DNA from: Litomosoides sigmodontis
Lineage: Eukaryota; Nematoda; Chromadorea; Rhabditida; Onchocercidae
Assembly: GCA_963070105.1 (NCBI GenBank)
Contig: OY718806.1
Coordinates: forward strand, 6,283,865-6,347,864
DNA length: 64,000 nucleotides
Direction: 5' to 3'
Shown here: in pieces, positions 15,301 to 26,720 of the stretch
How the letters are laid out: each line of letters starts with the position of its first letter
Position numbering within the stretch: the first letter of the stretch is position 1
The notes under the pieces: generated by a model
What the model was told of the DNA's origin: nothing
The model's input: the letters and a program-made list of their open reading frames with translations, nothing else
Databases searched by the model: none
Translations under genes and position numbers: made by a program

Positions 15301-16146
15301 TTGCTAATCAACTGCCAGTTTATATAACTCAACTAATATCACTACGTTCATTTAATTAAAAACAGTGGAATAAGAAATCAATTAATCTAAGAGCGAAAAC
15401 AGAAGGGAAGAAAAGAATGGCTTCCACCGCCGACGATAAATACACTGCACATGGACAATGTCTATTCGTCCGATTATTGGAGTACCTCGGACCATACTGT
15501 GCCGATTAATACCGTTACACCACCATCATTGCAGAGAAACAACGTCCCACAACAGTATTCACCGAACAACAACACCAGTTCCGTGTAAGCCTAATGTTCG
15601 TATATTTTTTCGTATATATATAATACATTATATATATATATATATATATGCGATATCTGCAATAGTAATTTTGGCTTATGTTATTAATATAGTGAGGTGA
15701 TAGTGAGTGAATTGCGCCCAATAACCTATGTCGCATCGGATGAAGGTGGTCGAATTTATGAGGACCACTCAATCCAAACCGATCGTGATTCCTTGCGGAC
15801 TGCAACAAAGGTTACTGTTTTTTTATAATGAAGCTTTTGAGCTTCAATTAAGCCATATTTTAAGCAGTAAAAGAAATTACTGTAAATGCCTGCACATTTT
15901 AAAATGAGAACTCGTAAACTGCTATTGCAGTCAACATAAATCTCCTTTGCATTTTACTAACGAATGAGAATAGAATAGGCAGAGAATGAAACCTCGAGTG
16001 CTTAATAACCTAAGGACGTTTTTGATCAATCATCAGTAAAACTGTAAGCAGAAATCACAGGGCAGGTCCTGGATGAAGACGAATGGAGAGAAAGTTTGGC
16101 AGCAGTCGCACAAATTGACAGAGTCCTACAAGAAATCGACTCCTAA
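11250..16146 (+). CDS. Ankyrin-repeat protein, espin/forked-like
   Basis: Nine exons join in phase: 11250-11428, 11514-11815, 12213-12281, 12408-12641, 14455-14603, 15146-15257, 15392-15584, 15693-15810, 16066-16146, giving about 478 aa. At least seven ankyrin repeats fill roughly residues 40-360, with cores such as GQTPLHVAAKLG, LPLHVAAAKGNIE, CTPVFYAIQGG, QSLLHVACLAGQ, NAIHCASYSG and NTPLHLTAINNH. The repeat spacing, including a D.A.A(I/M)H.AS..G repeat, resembles the N-terminal ankyrin block of espin, an actin-bundling protein. After it comes a low-complexity tail (WLPPPTINTLHMDNVYSSDY) and an acidic, probably helical C-terminus ending VAQIDRVLQEIDS. I see no clear WH2 motif, so actin bundling is inferred from family likeness only. 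The start is the first in-frame ATG after a splice acceptor at 11220-11221; further upstream exons cannot be excluded. Exon 5 uses a TTTTTTTTAG acceptor, chosen because the nearer AG sites break the frame. The exon 6-7 acceptor (CTAAG) and the exact exon 7-8 junction are weak. Intron 4 contains the 9-bp array. Confidence 0.7.
12323..12377. repeat. (TA)n microsatellite in intron 3 of the ankyrin gene
   Basis: A pure AT/TA run of about 55 bases lies 30 bp upstream of the exon 4 acceptor. Because it is its own complement it gives matching IYIY frames on both strands, which are not coding. Confidence 0.9.
12935..12955. repeat. (TA)n microsatellite
   Basis: Short TA run in intron 4 of the ankyrin gene, about 70 bp before the 9-bp array. 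Confidence 0.85.
13024..14310. repeat. 9-bp AT-only minisatellite (monomer TTATATATA), about 140 copies
   Basis: The sequence TTATATATA repeats head to tail for about 1.28 kb inside intron 4 of the ankyrin gene. Nearly every copy is identical; by eye I find one substitution, near 13847. Since 9 is a multiple of 3, one frame stays open for 449 codons of tyrosine/isoleucine (YIY units); this is a by-product of the period, not a gene. Both ends are bordered by a shared 26-base AT-rich element beginning ACATATATAATATT (about 13011 and 14316). Confidence 0.95.
15629..15649. repeat. (TA)n microsatellite
   Basis: Short TA run in the intron between exons 7 and 8 of the ankyrin gene. Confidence 0.85.
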
Positions 16147-17017
16147 GCGGCAGTTACTGCCAAGTGGCGGCATCTAGTTCAGAAATTTCCAATTATCTAC
16201 TTGCTTAAAGTTCCCAACAATTTTGAAAACTGGGAGGTACGCCTCAAAGTGACCAAAAGAACACTTTCTAGTTTTAGTTCCTAGCGTTACCTGCAGCTTT
16301 CTCAAAGATCAGGGAAGTCCTGCCGGTATCACACTCTATTGGCTTAGTCCTTAAGTTAAAAGCTTCTTCCTTAGTATGTCCTAATTTCTCTAATCAGAGA
16401 TGTGAACAAGTTTCATAGTTCAATGTCTAATATAAATTTCCAAGTTCTGCAAATCACCTTTCCACCATTTACGCTTTTTTTACAACAGCCTTGAAATCCA
16501 TTTGCTCAATTTATTTTCTTACGTCGCATATTCTCTGTCTGCTGAATTTATCAATATTTACCTTCTGGTGCTCTCTTTCATTCCTCATATTAAACAGTCT
16601 TCATAGTGCGGTAATAAATGCTAGAAATTTCTGAAGTTATATTTTACTTGCACAATTTATAGAAACTGTATTTATTGCAGTAATGTATCTTCCATATCTG
16701 ATGCCGGAAATGTTCACTGTGTCACAAATGTTCTCTATAAAACACAGAGATCCTTACAATTACAAAGATTGTGTTAAAGTTTACTTCTTGTGCCGGTTTC
16801 AATCCTTTTCTTTTCATCTACCATTTACTACTCAGATTTCAAGATGCAATCTGCTTCGAAGGCACGTTTAACAATGCAACAAAGAAAGAATAAGAAAAAA
16901 GAAATCCAGGTACATTCACCATGTCCTGTAAATACATTTATGGTTTCCTGTTAAAAATTGAAGGTTACGAGTCACTTATAACAGGAATTCATACGGTCAC
17001 ATAAATATCAAATCAAT
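16147..17017. other. Convergent spacer between the ankyrin gene and NOL10
   Basis: No coding exon is seen. AATAAA at 16613-16618 on the plus strand could end the ankyrin transcript, and AATAAA at 16671-16676 on the minus strand could end NOL10. If both are used, the two 3' UTRs stop close to each other and may overlap slightly. Confidence 0.5.
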
Positions 17018-17870
17018 TTACTCAGCGGCCTTTTTCCTTCGACTTCCCCCCCAAGCAGGAGGTTTTTTTAACATTCTGGTTATTCCTTTTATACCCCGTC
17101 TAACTTCCTTTCTTTCAGCTAAATGTTCCTTTTTTCTTCTCGCTAAAGATTCCTTTTTTGCAGCTAATCCGCAGCTCTTCATTTTAAACGTCATTTGCAG
17201 TCCGCCAAACGGCATACATTGTTCACTTCTGCCTACATCTTCTGATGGGTCCTTGCGTTTCATACCCATTGTTTCAACTTCCTCCTTAAAAAAGAATTTG
17301 TTTCATTAAATTTAATGTGATTTAGTGCTAGATTATCTACTCTATCTATCTCCCTATTATTATCGTGCAAAACATTGCAGTGCAACATAAAGTTGAATAT
17401 TTAGACCACAAGCAAAAGCACAGATAAGAAAGAACCTGAGCAAAGAATGAAATAGCGTTTTCATCAGCCTTCTGCTTCAAGTATTGTACAGCATCTTCAC
17501 CGATATCTGATTCGATTAAGTCAAAGCCTTTCGGTTTGATAACTTTCCACTTTTGCCGTACAGCCGATTGCATTTCTTCGTCATCACCACCTTCCTCATC
17601 ACTGGTTATCTAAAACATATTTTAGAAGGAAAATCGTAAAAATTAATTAAGTTGCCATAATCCGATAGATGTTGATTCGGGATCCATTTATTATAAATTC
17701 TATCAAATTCAATAGTACAGATTAAATGAACTTACAGATGATTTTCCTACTGTATTATTTTCTTCATCTTTATCATCAATTTCAGTAAAACTTTCATCAC
17801 CACTACCACTGGCGCTGCTTGTAATCTCATCCAGATCTTCCAAACTTTGCATTTTTGACTAAATAAATAA

Positions 17871-17922
<52 letters not shown>

Positions 17923-19064
17923 GCCATAAACGTCAACTTCTATAGAATAATTATCAGAAAGAGAATGACATGTCCACTTTTTCAATATTAAGTTATGATA
18001 AAAAATGTCTTACAAATATGACTTTAATTTCAGTTTATTCTGAATTATATTAAATAAACATACATGAAACACGCAAACTTAAAAGGACAAATACATAAGT
18101 GCTTCACGAGCACGTAAAGATACCTTGTTGTTATTGATTGCACTGTTGCCATCCTTTTTCGACATTTTCTGCTCTTTCGTTCCTGACTTTTTCATAATCG
18201 AGGCAAGCAGTTGGAACTGCTCGCTGCTTTCATCGACTTGAAAGTCAGGGTTTGTAAACAGAGAGCCAAAACGTTCGTCTGATAATATGTAAGTTGCATC
18301 CTTATCCTAAAGGAGATAACACTTTAGCAACATGGGCATTATTCTATGATAATAAAAAATAAAATATGCTTCCTTATTTTTTCGTATTTAACTGAGAAAA
18401 CCTTTATTTTTGTCCTTTCCTTGACATTTTCCACTTCTCTGACCGAAGCTAACAACTTCTCAGCCAGTTCTTTATTCACACTTGGTAATTTGGGTTTCCT
18501 CGACTTCTTCATTGCAGCTGGCATGGAACGTTCTTCATCAATTTTTTCCATTATCTGTAAACATTAAACAAATAAGATTTGACGGAAATAAACTCATAAT
18601 TAAAAGTATTGTAATGCATTAAAATATTTATTGCGCTTTACTAAGAACAAGAAACAACAGTAAAGTAAACAACAAAGCGCTCAGATAACATATCCGCTCA
18701 AATATCCACCTTACCTTTCGCTGCTTGTAATTTTCATACGCACAGGGTTGCATAAAGGTCTTCGCCTTATTGTATAACCGGATATCAATGAAATATCCAT
18801 GCATATATGCACGCAGAATGTTAGTTCCGACAAGGTGTAACAGACCTATTTCTTCAAGCTGCTCTTTCGTGATGAACTTGTAATCATCATATACTAAAAA
18901 AAGTTTGACAATAATACCAATGGCATAGATGATAGAGAGAAAACCTCAAAATTATACAACAAGCGTTCTACAGAAGTATGTAAATGCAATCAATTTTAGA
19001 GATGTTAGAAAAAACAGATACAGCATGAATATACTCAATCACAGAGATTATGTGAAACGATAAC

Positions 19065-19116
<52 letters not shown>

Positions 19117-21478
19117 CAGGTTGCTCTGTTTCTTCTAATTCTTCCGTGATCGTCTCAAGATATGAACACCATTTAGGAGCTGTGCCCAGAGCAGGAACAA
19201 AATACTGCAGCATTTTAGGAGCTTCATTAGCAAAAAATAGAAGTCCTGAAGATTTGATGATGACAGTGCATAAAATCAGAAATGGAGCGCACATAAATTA
19301 ATTGTGTAAATATATGTGTAAATAACTGACCTGAGTCCGGATATCGGCAAAAGTCACTTAGATTGGATCCGGGTTCTATTGCTGCAAATGGTTTACCATC
19401 AGTTTCCTCCCACATTTTCAACAAGCGCATATCCATACTTAAAACAAGATTGCTTCCCGATACAAAATCTATTTTGTTTATCGGCAAACCAGTTTGATGG
19501 TCTTTGATGAGCAGAGGTTTATTAGATCGAAGATCGAACAGTAAAACCTGGAAAAACGATGCAGGGAAATAAAAATTCCTCCCAACATGCTGAATGAAAA
19601 TAATTTTAAGACCTTACATGACCGGTACTCGTTCCAATTCCCAGATGAAGCGCATCTTTGAAACATACCGAAGTCACTACCGGCAACTCACTGAAGAGAT
19701 TTAGTATTCCGTGAGAAACAACAAAATAGTGCAACAGAAAATTATGTTCTTGTATAATGATACTGAAAATCGAAAAGCTTGAAGTTACCTGTTATTTGCT
19801 TTAAAATGCATATCACAATTAAGAATACCACATCGATCACCGTCTCTATGATCCCAAGCTTCAACTTTGCCATCGGCTGTCCCGCAGATAAATAAATGAT
19901 GATCTCGGTTGAATTCGCAACATGTCAATGACGGAGAAGAAGTTATCAGAGGTGTCAAAAACTTTCCTTCTTCCAAGTTTAGTCGAAAAATTTCGCTGCT
20001 ACAATTGCAATAATTATAACTATGTTTAATTTTACGAGCTTTTTGTTTCATTGATAACCTTTTCCCACAAAATTTTGTTTGGCGAATGAGCACTGATTCG
20101 AAATTCAAAAACGAACACAACGAACACATACTTAATAAGTCAATAAAAAGAAAAAAAACATTATTGATCTTGTTGGATGAAAGGAAGAAAGGATAAGGAG
20201 CAAGTATTTTTGCTTTTTACTATCTTCACTTTGTTTTAAACTTATGAGAGAAAACTTATAGGCAAAAGTCTGAATTGCTTGTTTGTCCCTTGAATGTAAG
20301 AATGTATGATGGGTAAGGTATAACTGAATCAAACAACAAAAAAATTGAAATTTTAAGACTCCAAGAAATGATAATGTGAAAGCAAATTTCTGGCTTATGA
20401 CGTAGATTATAAATTTTGCAAAAGATATCAGAAAAACATCACTATAAAAAATACTGATAGAAGCATGTTCAAGCGACTTACCCACTTCCTACGATGTAGA
20501 GATCACTCACTTCATCACAAAAAGCCATATCATGACCAAATTTGGGTATTCTCATTCTAAAATATCTTCCATAAGCCACATGCATCTCCACATGCCGTTC
20601 TTCCTCCAACAACACAAACTGAAAGACGTGTTTCTCAATAAGCCTACCAAGAAGTTCAATGAAAATTTTATGAAACTCCTCCAACGTAATGAACTTACCA
20701 AAATGCCATCATGGTACTATAAAACCTAACTATGAGTGTTTAGAAAACGAAGTACCGGAGCAAAGAAATAGATCATTATATAACTGCTGCGACCACATCT
20801 TTAATTCAGCCGTTTTATTATTAGCAAAATATACTAAAAACGTCACCTACTTTAGAATAGTCGCCACTCAGAACAACCATTTTCACAACATCCGCATCGA
20901 GACCGCGTGAAAACTTCAGCGACAGATCATTTACATCAAAACACTTCAGCAGTGGTCTGTATGTACCTAAATACATAAACACTGTAGATCCCCGATTTCT
21001 GCGATTAACTGCATTTTCCGACCACGGATTCTTTCATTCACATTAATCATTTAGTATAGTTTAAAAACACTATTTAAAAATACAGTCTGTTAAGATGAGC
21101 ATCCTGCCTTTCTTAAATTGAGATAAATCTTCCTGTAAGAAGTTTAAATAACAGTACTGTAATCAATAGATCATCATACCGGTCGCAAATATATAGCGTC
21201 CATCAGGGGACACCGTGATTGTATTGCTAATGTCAGGCATGTCAAAATCCTGTATCAACTGTATCCTTCTTCTTAGATCTGTAAAAAAATTAGAGGATCA
21301 AAAGTTTCGTGAGCCGATTAAACATTCAAAACACTGACAATTGACAAAGCTGTGGGGAATTCACACCTATATCATTTTGTTCCAATCTGCGTCTTTTTCG
21401 ATCCGTTATCCAGTCCGGAATTGACTTGCCCGCACTTAGGTTGTAGATTTTGACATCATTTGCGGAAAGGATTTGCAT
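17018..21478 (-). CDS. Nucleolar protein 10 (NOL10), WD40/NUC153
   Basis: Fourteen minus-strand exons join in phase: 21478-21367, 21278-21180, 20966-20851, 20618-20482, 19998-19789, 19690-19618, 19547-19331, 19245-19114, 18893-18715, 18554-18402, 18306-18124, 17858-17736, 17609-17436, 17284-17018, giving about 724 aa. NOL10 (yeast Enp2) is a component of the small-subunit processome in the nucleolus. The N-terminus MQILSANDVKIYNLSAGKSIPDW is followed by a WD40 propeller over about residues 1-380, including RMRIPKFGHDMAF, HHLFICGTADGKVEAWDHRD and LKMWEETDGKPFAAIEPGS. Then come ILRAYMHGYFIDIRLYNKAK, the PSVNKELAEKLL motif near 440 and the NUC153 motif LSDERFGSLFTNPDFQVDE near 484-502. The tail has acidic stretches followed by a lysine/arginine-rich end, typical of nucleolar proteins. 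Length is close to the roughly 690 aa usual for the family. TA repeats sit in two introns, one touching a splice donor. It is divergent from the PHD/SET gene across the 636-bp array. Confidence 0.95.
17875..17921. repeat. (TA)n microsatellite in a NOL10 intron
   Basis: A run of about 47 bases lies in the intron between NOL10 exons 11 and 12, some 17 bp from the exon 12 acceptor. Confidence 0.9.
19069..19113. repeat. (TA)n microsatellite overlapping a NOL10 splice donor
   Basis: On the minus strand exon 8 of NOL10 ends at 19114, and the intron begins GTATATATA and continues as pure TA for about 45 bases. The donor itself is therefore the first unit of the microsatellite. Confidence 0.85.
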
Positions 21479-22310
21479 TTTGAACTATTATCTGAAAAAC
21501 AGAAAATATTCAAGTCAAAGTCACTATATTATACACATAAATATTGATAACGACCACATTTAATTTATAATTGGCACAAAGATGTAAATCACTCCTAGAA
21601 TTTCCTCACTAATCTTCGGCTCATTGTGCAGACCCAACCTACTTATTAATTATTTTGAGCAAAATCCGGCGCGCCCAACCCACCATTCTACAGAAAACCA
21701 AGTTAGCTTGCGGAAACGAAAACACAACCCACATCAAAACTGGAACGACCCTCAAATTACTCAAGCAGAAGGCTGTCCGGCTCAATACGGTTCGGCCGAA
21801 GCGCGCGAGGGGAGGCGAGGGAAAGTAACGACTTTAAAATTGGAGTCTTTAAATCGCCGGGATTGAAAGAGGAGGTGAGCGCTGTACCCATAATGCTTTT
21901 TCAGAACGCAGCTTCATTAACTTTGACTCATCGGTTAGCTAGTAAGATGTGAACTGACATGTTGCTTAACGTTTGAGTGAAACAACGTGCATCCTGTATG
22001 GGCTATTAAAGCAGGAGCTTTCATAATTTTCTTTTGAAGAGCGCATTAAGAGGGCGATCTTGTTAGAAAATTGGGTAAAATAATCATAGTATTTCCAAGA
22101 CGTTTGTAGTTTTCATAGTAAAGTTCCCACATTCATTTCTTCTGAGTACCTGCGAATTTAAAACAATTCATGCTCTTCAACATCCAAACAGTGCTTTATC
22201 TCCTGGCACTACATATATAAATGTAATATGTGTCAGTGATATTCTGTCTCTGCTCACTGCCTCAACTTTAAGGCTAGCTCTTTTGTGGGAGTTAATCACG
22301 GCGCATTGAA
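21479..22310. other. NOL10 upstream region
   Basis: No coding exon is recognised. It lies between the NOL10 start codon and the 636-bp array and should include the NOL10 promoter. A short GC-rich patch around 21780-21825 stands out from the AT-rich background. Confidence 0.5.
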
Positions 22311-25300
22311 AAAGTTTTAGTAATAGTACTAATGTACCTTAACCTGTTCCGCGTCTTCTACCTGGGCATTACATGCGTAGCCCTCCTCTAAAGCTTAGCA
22401 TCATAGGCGTAATTCTCGCTCGAGCACAGTATCCTGTTTCGCGTCTGGTATGGGAGTATTGCAACTTGAGATTACGAAATCGGTTATTAAAAAATTTCTG
22501 GAAACAAAGCTGCAGAAAATCTCTTAGTGTGAATATGTCGGATGCAGCTCATGGGAAGGGATTACGTAGCAATGATGCGTTCTCAATCGATATGCAAATT
22601 TTTCAGACATTATTGTAGTGAGCATCATTTTACTTTTAGTTCATTATTTGACAGGTGCAAGCTTTGTCCGGTGTGTTTATTCAATTAGCTCGGATTTTCG
22701 AAAGTTCTTGAGTAAGTTTTCGCTCGCCAACAGTATTTTTTGATGAATTGTAGTTTTTTAGGTTCTTCAGAGACAGTGAAGTTTTCAAAAGCGAAGTTTT
22801 GAATTTTGAAAGCTCAGTTTAAGCGTCTTTTTTCATTCTCGAAGGGGTTCAAGCACGTATAACGGTGTGATAATGCACTCAAAAAAAGTAGAGTCGGTAC
22901 CGTAAGAGTACCGTAAAAGCGTAATAACGCTTTTTCAAATGGTATTAAAGTTTTAGTAATAGTACTAATGTACCTTAACCTGTTCCGCGTCTTCTACCTG
23001 GGCATTACATGCGTAGCCCTCCTCTAAAGCTTAGCATCATAGGCGTAATTCTCGCTCGAGCACAGTATCCTGTTTCGCGTCTGGTATGGGAGTATTGCAA
23101 CTTGAGATTACGAAATCGGTTATTAAAAAATTTCTGGAAACAAAGCTGCAGAAAATCTCTTAGTGTGAATATGTCGGATGCAGCTCATGGGAAGGGATTA
23201 CGTAGCAATGATGCGTTCTCAATCGATATGCAAATTTTTCAGACATTATTGTAGTGAGCATCATTTTACTTTTAGTTCATTATTTGACAGGTGCAAGCTT
23301 TGTCCGGTGTGTTTATTCAATTAGCTCGGATTTTCGAAAGTTCTTGAGTAAGTTTTCGCTCGCCAACAGTATTTTTTGATGAATTGTAGTTTTTTAGGTT
23401 CTTCAGAGACAGTGAAGTTTTCAAAAGCGAAGTTTTGAATTTTGAAAGCTCAGTTTAAGCGTCTTTTTTCATTCTCGAAGGGGTTCAAGCACGTATAACG
23501 GTGTGATAATGCACTCAAAAAAAGTAGAGTCGGTACCGTAAGAGTACCGTAAAAGCGTAATAACGCTTTTTCAAATGGTATTAAAGTTTTAGTAATAGTA
23601 CTAATGTACCTTAACCTGTTCCGCGTCTTCTACCTGGGCATTACATGCGTAGCCCTCCTCTAAAGCTTAGCATCATAGGCGTAATTCTCGCTCGAGCACA
23701 GTATCCTGTTTCGCGTCTGGTATGGGAGTATTGCAACTTGAGATTACGAAATCGGTTATTAAAAAATTTCTGGAAACAAAGCTGCAGAAAATCTCTTAGT
23801 GTGAATATGTCGGATGCAGCTCATGGGAAGGGATTACGTAGCAATGATGCGTTCTCAATCGATATGCAAATTTTTCAGACATTATTGTAGTGAGCATCAT
23901 TTTACTTTTAGTTCATTATTTGACAGGTGCAAGCTTTGTCCGGTGTGTTTATTCAATTAGCTCGGATTTTCGAAAGTTCTTGAGTAAGTTTTCGCTCGCC
24001 AACAGTATTTTTTGATGAATTGTAGTTTTTTAGGTTCTTCAGAGACAGTGAAGTTTTCAAAAGCGAAGTTTTGAATTTTGAAAGCTCAGTTTAAGCGTCT
24101 TTTTTCATTCTCGAAGGGGTTCAAGCACGTATAACGGTGTGATAATGCACTCAAAAAAAGTAGAGTCGGTACCGTAAGAGTACCGTAAAAGCGTAATAAC
24201 GCTTTTTCAAATGGTATTAAAGTTTTAGTAATAGTACTAATGTACCTTAACCTGTTCCGCGTCTTCTACCTGGGCATTACATGCGTAGCCCTCCTCTAAA
24301 GCTTAGCATCATAGGCGTAATTCTCGCTCGAGCACAGTATCCTGTTTCGCGTCTGGTATGGGAGTATTGCAACTTGAGATTACGAAATCGGTTATTAAAA
24401 AATTTCTGGAAACAAAGCTGCAGAAAATCTCTTAGTGTGAATATGTCGGATGCAGCTCATGGGAAGGGATTACGTAGCAATGATGCGTTCTCAATCGATA
24501 TGCAAATTTTTCAGACATTATTGTAGTGAGCATCATTTTACTTTTAGTTCATTATTTGACAGGTGCAAGCTTTGTCCGGTGTGTTTATTCAATTAGCTCG
24601 GATTTTCGAAAGTTCTTGAGTAAGTTTTCGCTCGCCAACAGTATTTTTTGATGAATTGTAGTTTTTTAGGTTCTTCAGAGACAGTGAAGTTTTCAAAAGC
24701 GAAGTTTTGAATTTTGAAAGCTCAGTTTAAGCGTCTTTTTTCATTCTCGAAGGGGTTCAAGCACGTATAACGGTGTGATAATGCACTCAAAAAAAGTAGA
24801 GTCGGTACCGTAAGAGTACCGTAAAAGCGTAATAACGCTTTTTCAAATGGTATTAAAGTTTTAGTAATAGTACTAATGTACCTTAACCTGTTCCGCGTCT
24901 TCTACCTGGGCATTACATGCGTAGCCCTCCTCTAAAGCTTAGCATCATAGGCGTAATTCTCGCTCGAGCACAGTATCCTGTTTCGCGTCTGGTATGGGAG
25001 TATTGCAACTTGAGATTACGAAATCGGTTATTAAAAAATTTCTGGAAACAAAGCTGCAGAAAATTTCTTAGTGTGAATATGTCGGATGCAGCTCATGGGA
25101 AGGGATTACGTAGCAATGATGCGTTCTCAATCGATATGCAAATTTTTCAGACATTATTGTAGTGAGCATCATTTTACTTTTAGTTCATTATTTGACAGGT
25201 GCAGGCTTTGTCCGGTGTGTTTATTCAATTAGCTCGGATTTTCGAAAGTTCTTGAGTAAGTTTTCGCTCGCCAACAGTATTTTTTGATGAATTGTAGTTT

Positions 25301-26720
25301 TTTAGGTTCTTCAGAGACAGTGAAGTTTTCAAAAGCGAAGTTTTGAATTTTGAAAGCTCAGTTTAAGCGTCTTTTTTCATTCTCGAAGGGGTTCAAGCAC
25401 GTATAACGGTGTGATAATGCACTCAAAAAAAGTAGAGTCGGTACCGTAAGAGTACCGTAAAAGCGTAATAACGCTTTTTCAAATGGTATTAAAGTTTTAG
25501 TAATAGTACTAATGTACCTTAACCTGTTCCGCGTCTTCTACCTGGGCATTACATGCGTAGCCCTCCTCTAAAGCTTAGCATCATAGGCGTAATTCTCGCT
25601 CGAGCACAGTATCCTGTTTCGCGTCTGGTATGGGAGTATTGCAACTTGAGATTACGAAATCGGTTATTAAAAAATTTCTGGAAACAAAGCTGCAGAAAAT
25701 CTCTTAGTGTGAATATGTCGGATGCAGCTCATGGGAAGGGATTACGTAGCAATGATGCGTTCTCAATCGATATGCAAATTTTTCAGACATTATTGTAGTG
25801 AGCATCATTTTACTTTTAGTTCATTATTTGACAGGTGCAAGCTTTGTCCGGTGTGTTTATTCAATTAGCTCGGATTTTCGAAAGTTCTTGAGTAAGTTTT
25901 CGCTCGCCAACAGTATTTTTTGATGAATTGTAGTTTTTTAGGTTCTTCAGAGACAGTGAAGTTTTCAAAAGCGAAGTTTTGAATTTTGAAAGCTCAGTTT
26001 AAGCGTCTTTTTTCATTCTCGAAGGGGTTCAAGCACGTATAACGGTGTGATAATGCACTCAAAAAAAGTAGAGTCGGTACCGTAAGAGTACCGTAAAAGC
26101 GTAATAACGCTTTTTCAAATGGTATTAAAGTTTTAGTAATAGTACTAATGTACCTTAACCTGTTCCGCGTCTTCTACCTGGGCATTACATGCGTAGCCCT
26201 CCTCTAAAGCTTAGCATCATAGGCGTAATTCTCGCTCGAGCACAGTATCCTGTTTCGCGTCTGGTATGGGAGTATTGCAACTTGAGATTACGAAATCGGT
26301 TATTAAAAAATTTCTGGAAACAAAGCTGCAGAAAATTTCTTAGTGTGAATATGTCGGATGCAGCTCATGGGAAGGGATTACGTAGCAATGATGCGTTCTC
26401 AATCGATATGCAAATTTTTCAGACATTATTGTAGTGAGCATCATTTTACTTTTAGTTCATTATTTGACAGGTGCAGGCTTTGTCCGGTGTGTTTATTCAA
26501 TTAGCTCGGATTTTCGAAAGTTCTTGAGTAAGTTTTCGCTTGCCAACAGTATTTTTTGAAGAATTGTAGTTTTTTAGGTCCTTCAGAGACAGTGAAGTTT
26601 TCAAAAGCGATGTTTTGAATTTTGAAAGCTCAGTTTAAACGTCTTTTTTCATTCTCGAAGGGGTTCAAGCACGTATAACGGTGTGATAATGCACTCAAAA
26701 AAAGTAGAGTCGGTACCATA
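22311..26720. repeat. 636-bp tandem array, 6.9 copies
   Basis: A 636-bp unit repeats head to tail starting at 22311, 22947, 23583, 24219, 24855, 25491 and 26127. The last copy stops at about unit position 590. Copies 1-4 and 6 look identical by eye. Copies 5 and 7 share two changes (CTCTTAG to TTCTTAG and GCAAGC to GCAGGC), and copy 7 has several more in its last 180 bp. Each unit holds an imperfect internal repeat (CCTGTTCCGCGTCT / CCTGTTTCGCGTCT, 90 bp apart), a doubled GTACCGTAA motif and a perfect 8-bp hairpin. An 81-codon frame recurs in each unit, but it has no known motif, and the one visible change in it replaces an amino acid, so coding is not supported. I do not recognise the unit; it is not 5S rRNA or a spliced-leader cluster as far as can be read. 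Confidence 0.95.
22915..22934. other. Hairpin at the end of each 636-bp unit (first copy)
   Basis: AAAAGCGT, loop AATA, ACGCTTTT: a perfect 8-bp stem followed by one more T. The same element recurs every 636 bp in copies 1-6 (for example near 23551 and 24187) and is missing from the truncated copy 7. It could be a terminator-like structure or simply a palindrome in the satellite. Confidence 0.6.

Noticed and set aside
22373..26434. Seven copies of an 81-codon frame, as a possible small gene family
   Set aside because: The copies exist because the 636-bp unit is repeated. The only visible change inside the frame alters an amino acid (Ser to Phe) and no motif or splice structure supports coding.
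22311..26720. 5S rRNA/spliced-leader gene cluster
   Set aside because: Nematode 5S-SL arrays are tandem, but neither the SL1 sequence nor recognisable 5S, U1, U2, U4, U5 or U6 words are in the unit.
22311..26720. CRISPR-like array
   Set aside because: Repeats are 636 bp with no unique spacers and the genome is eukaryotic.
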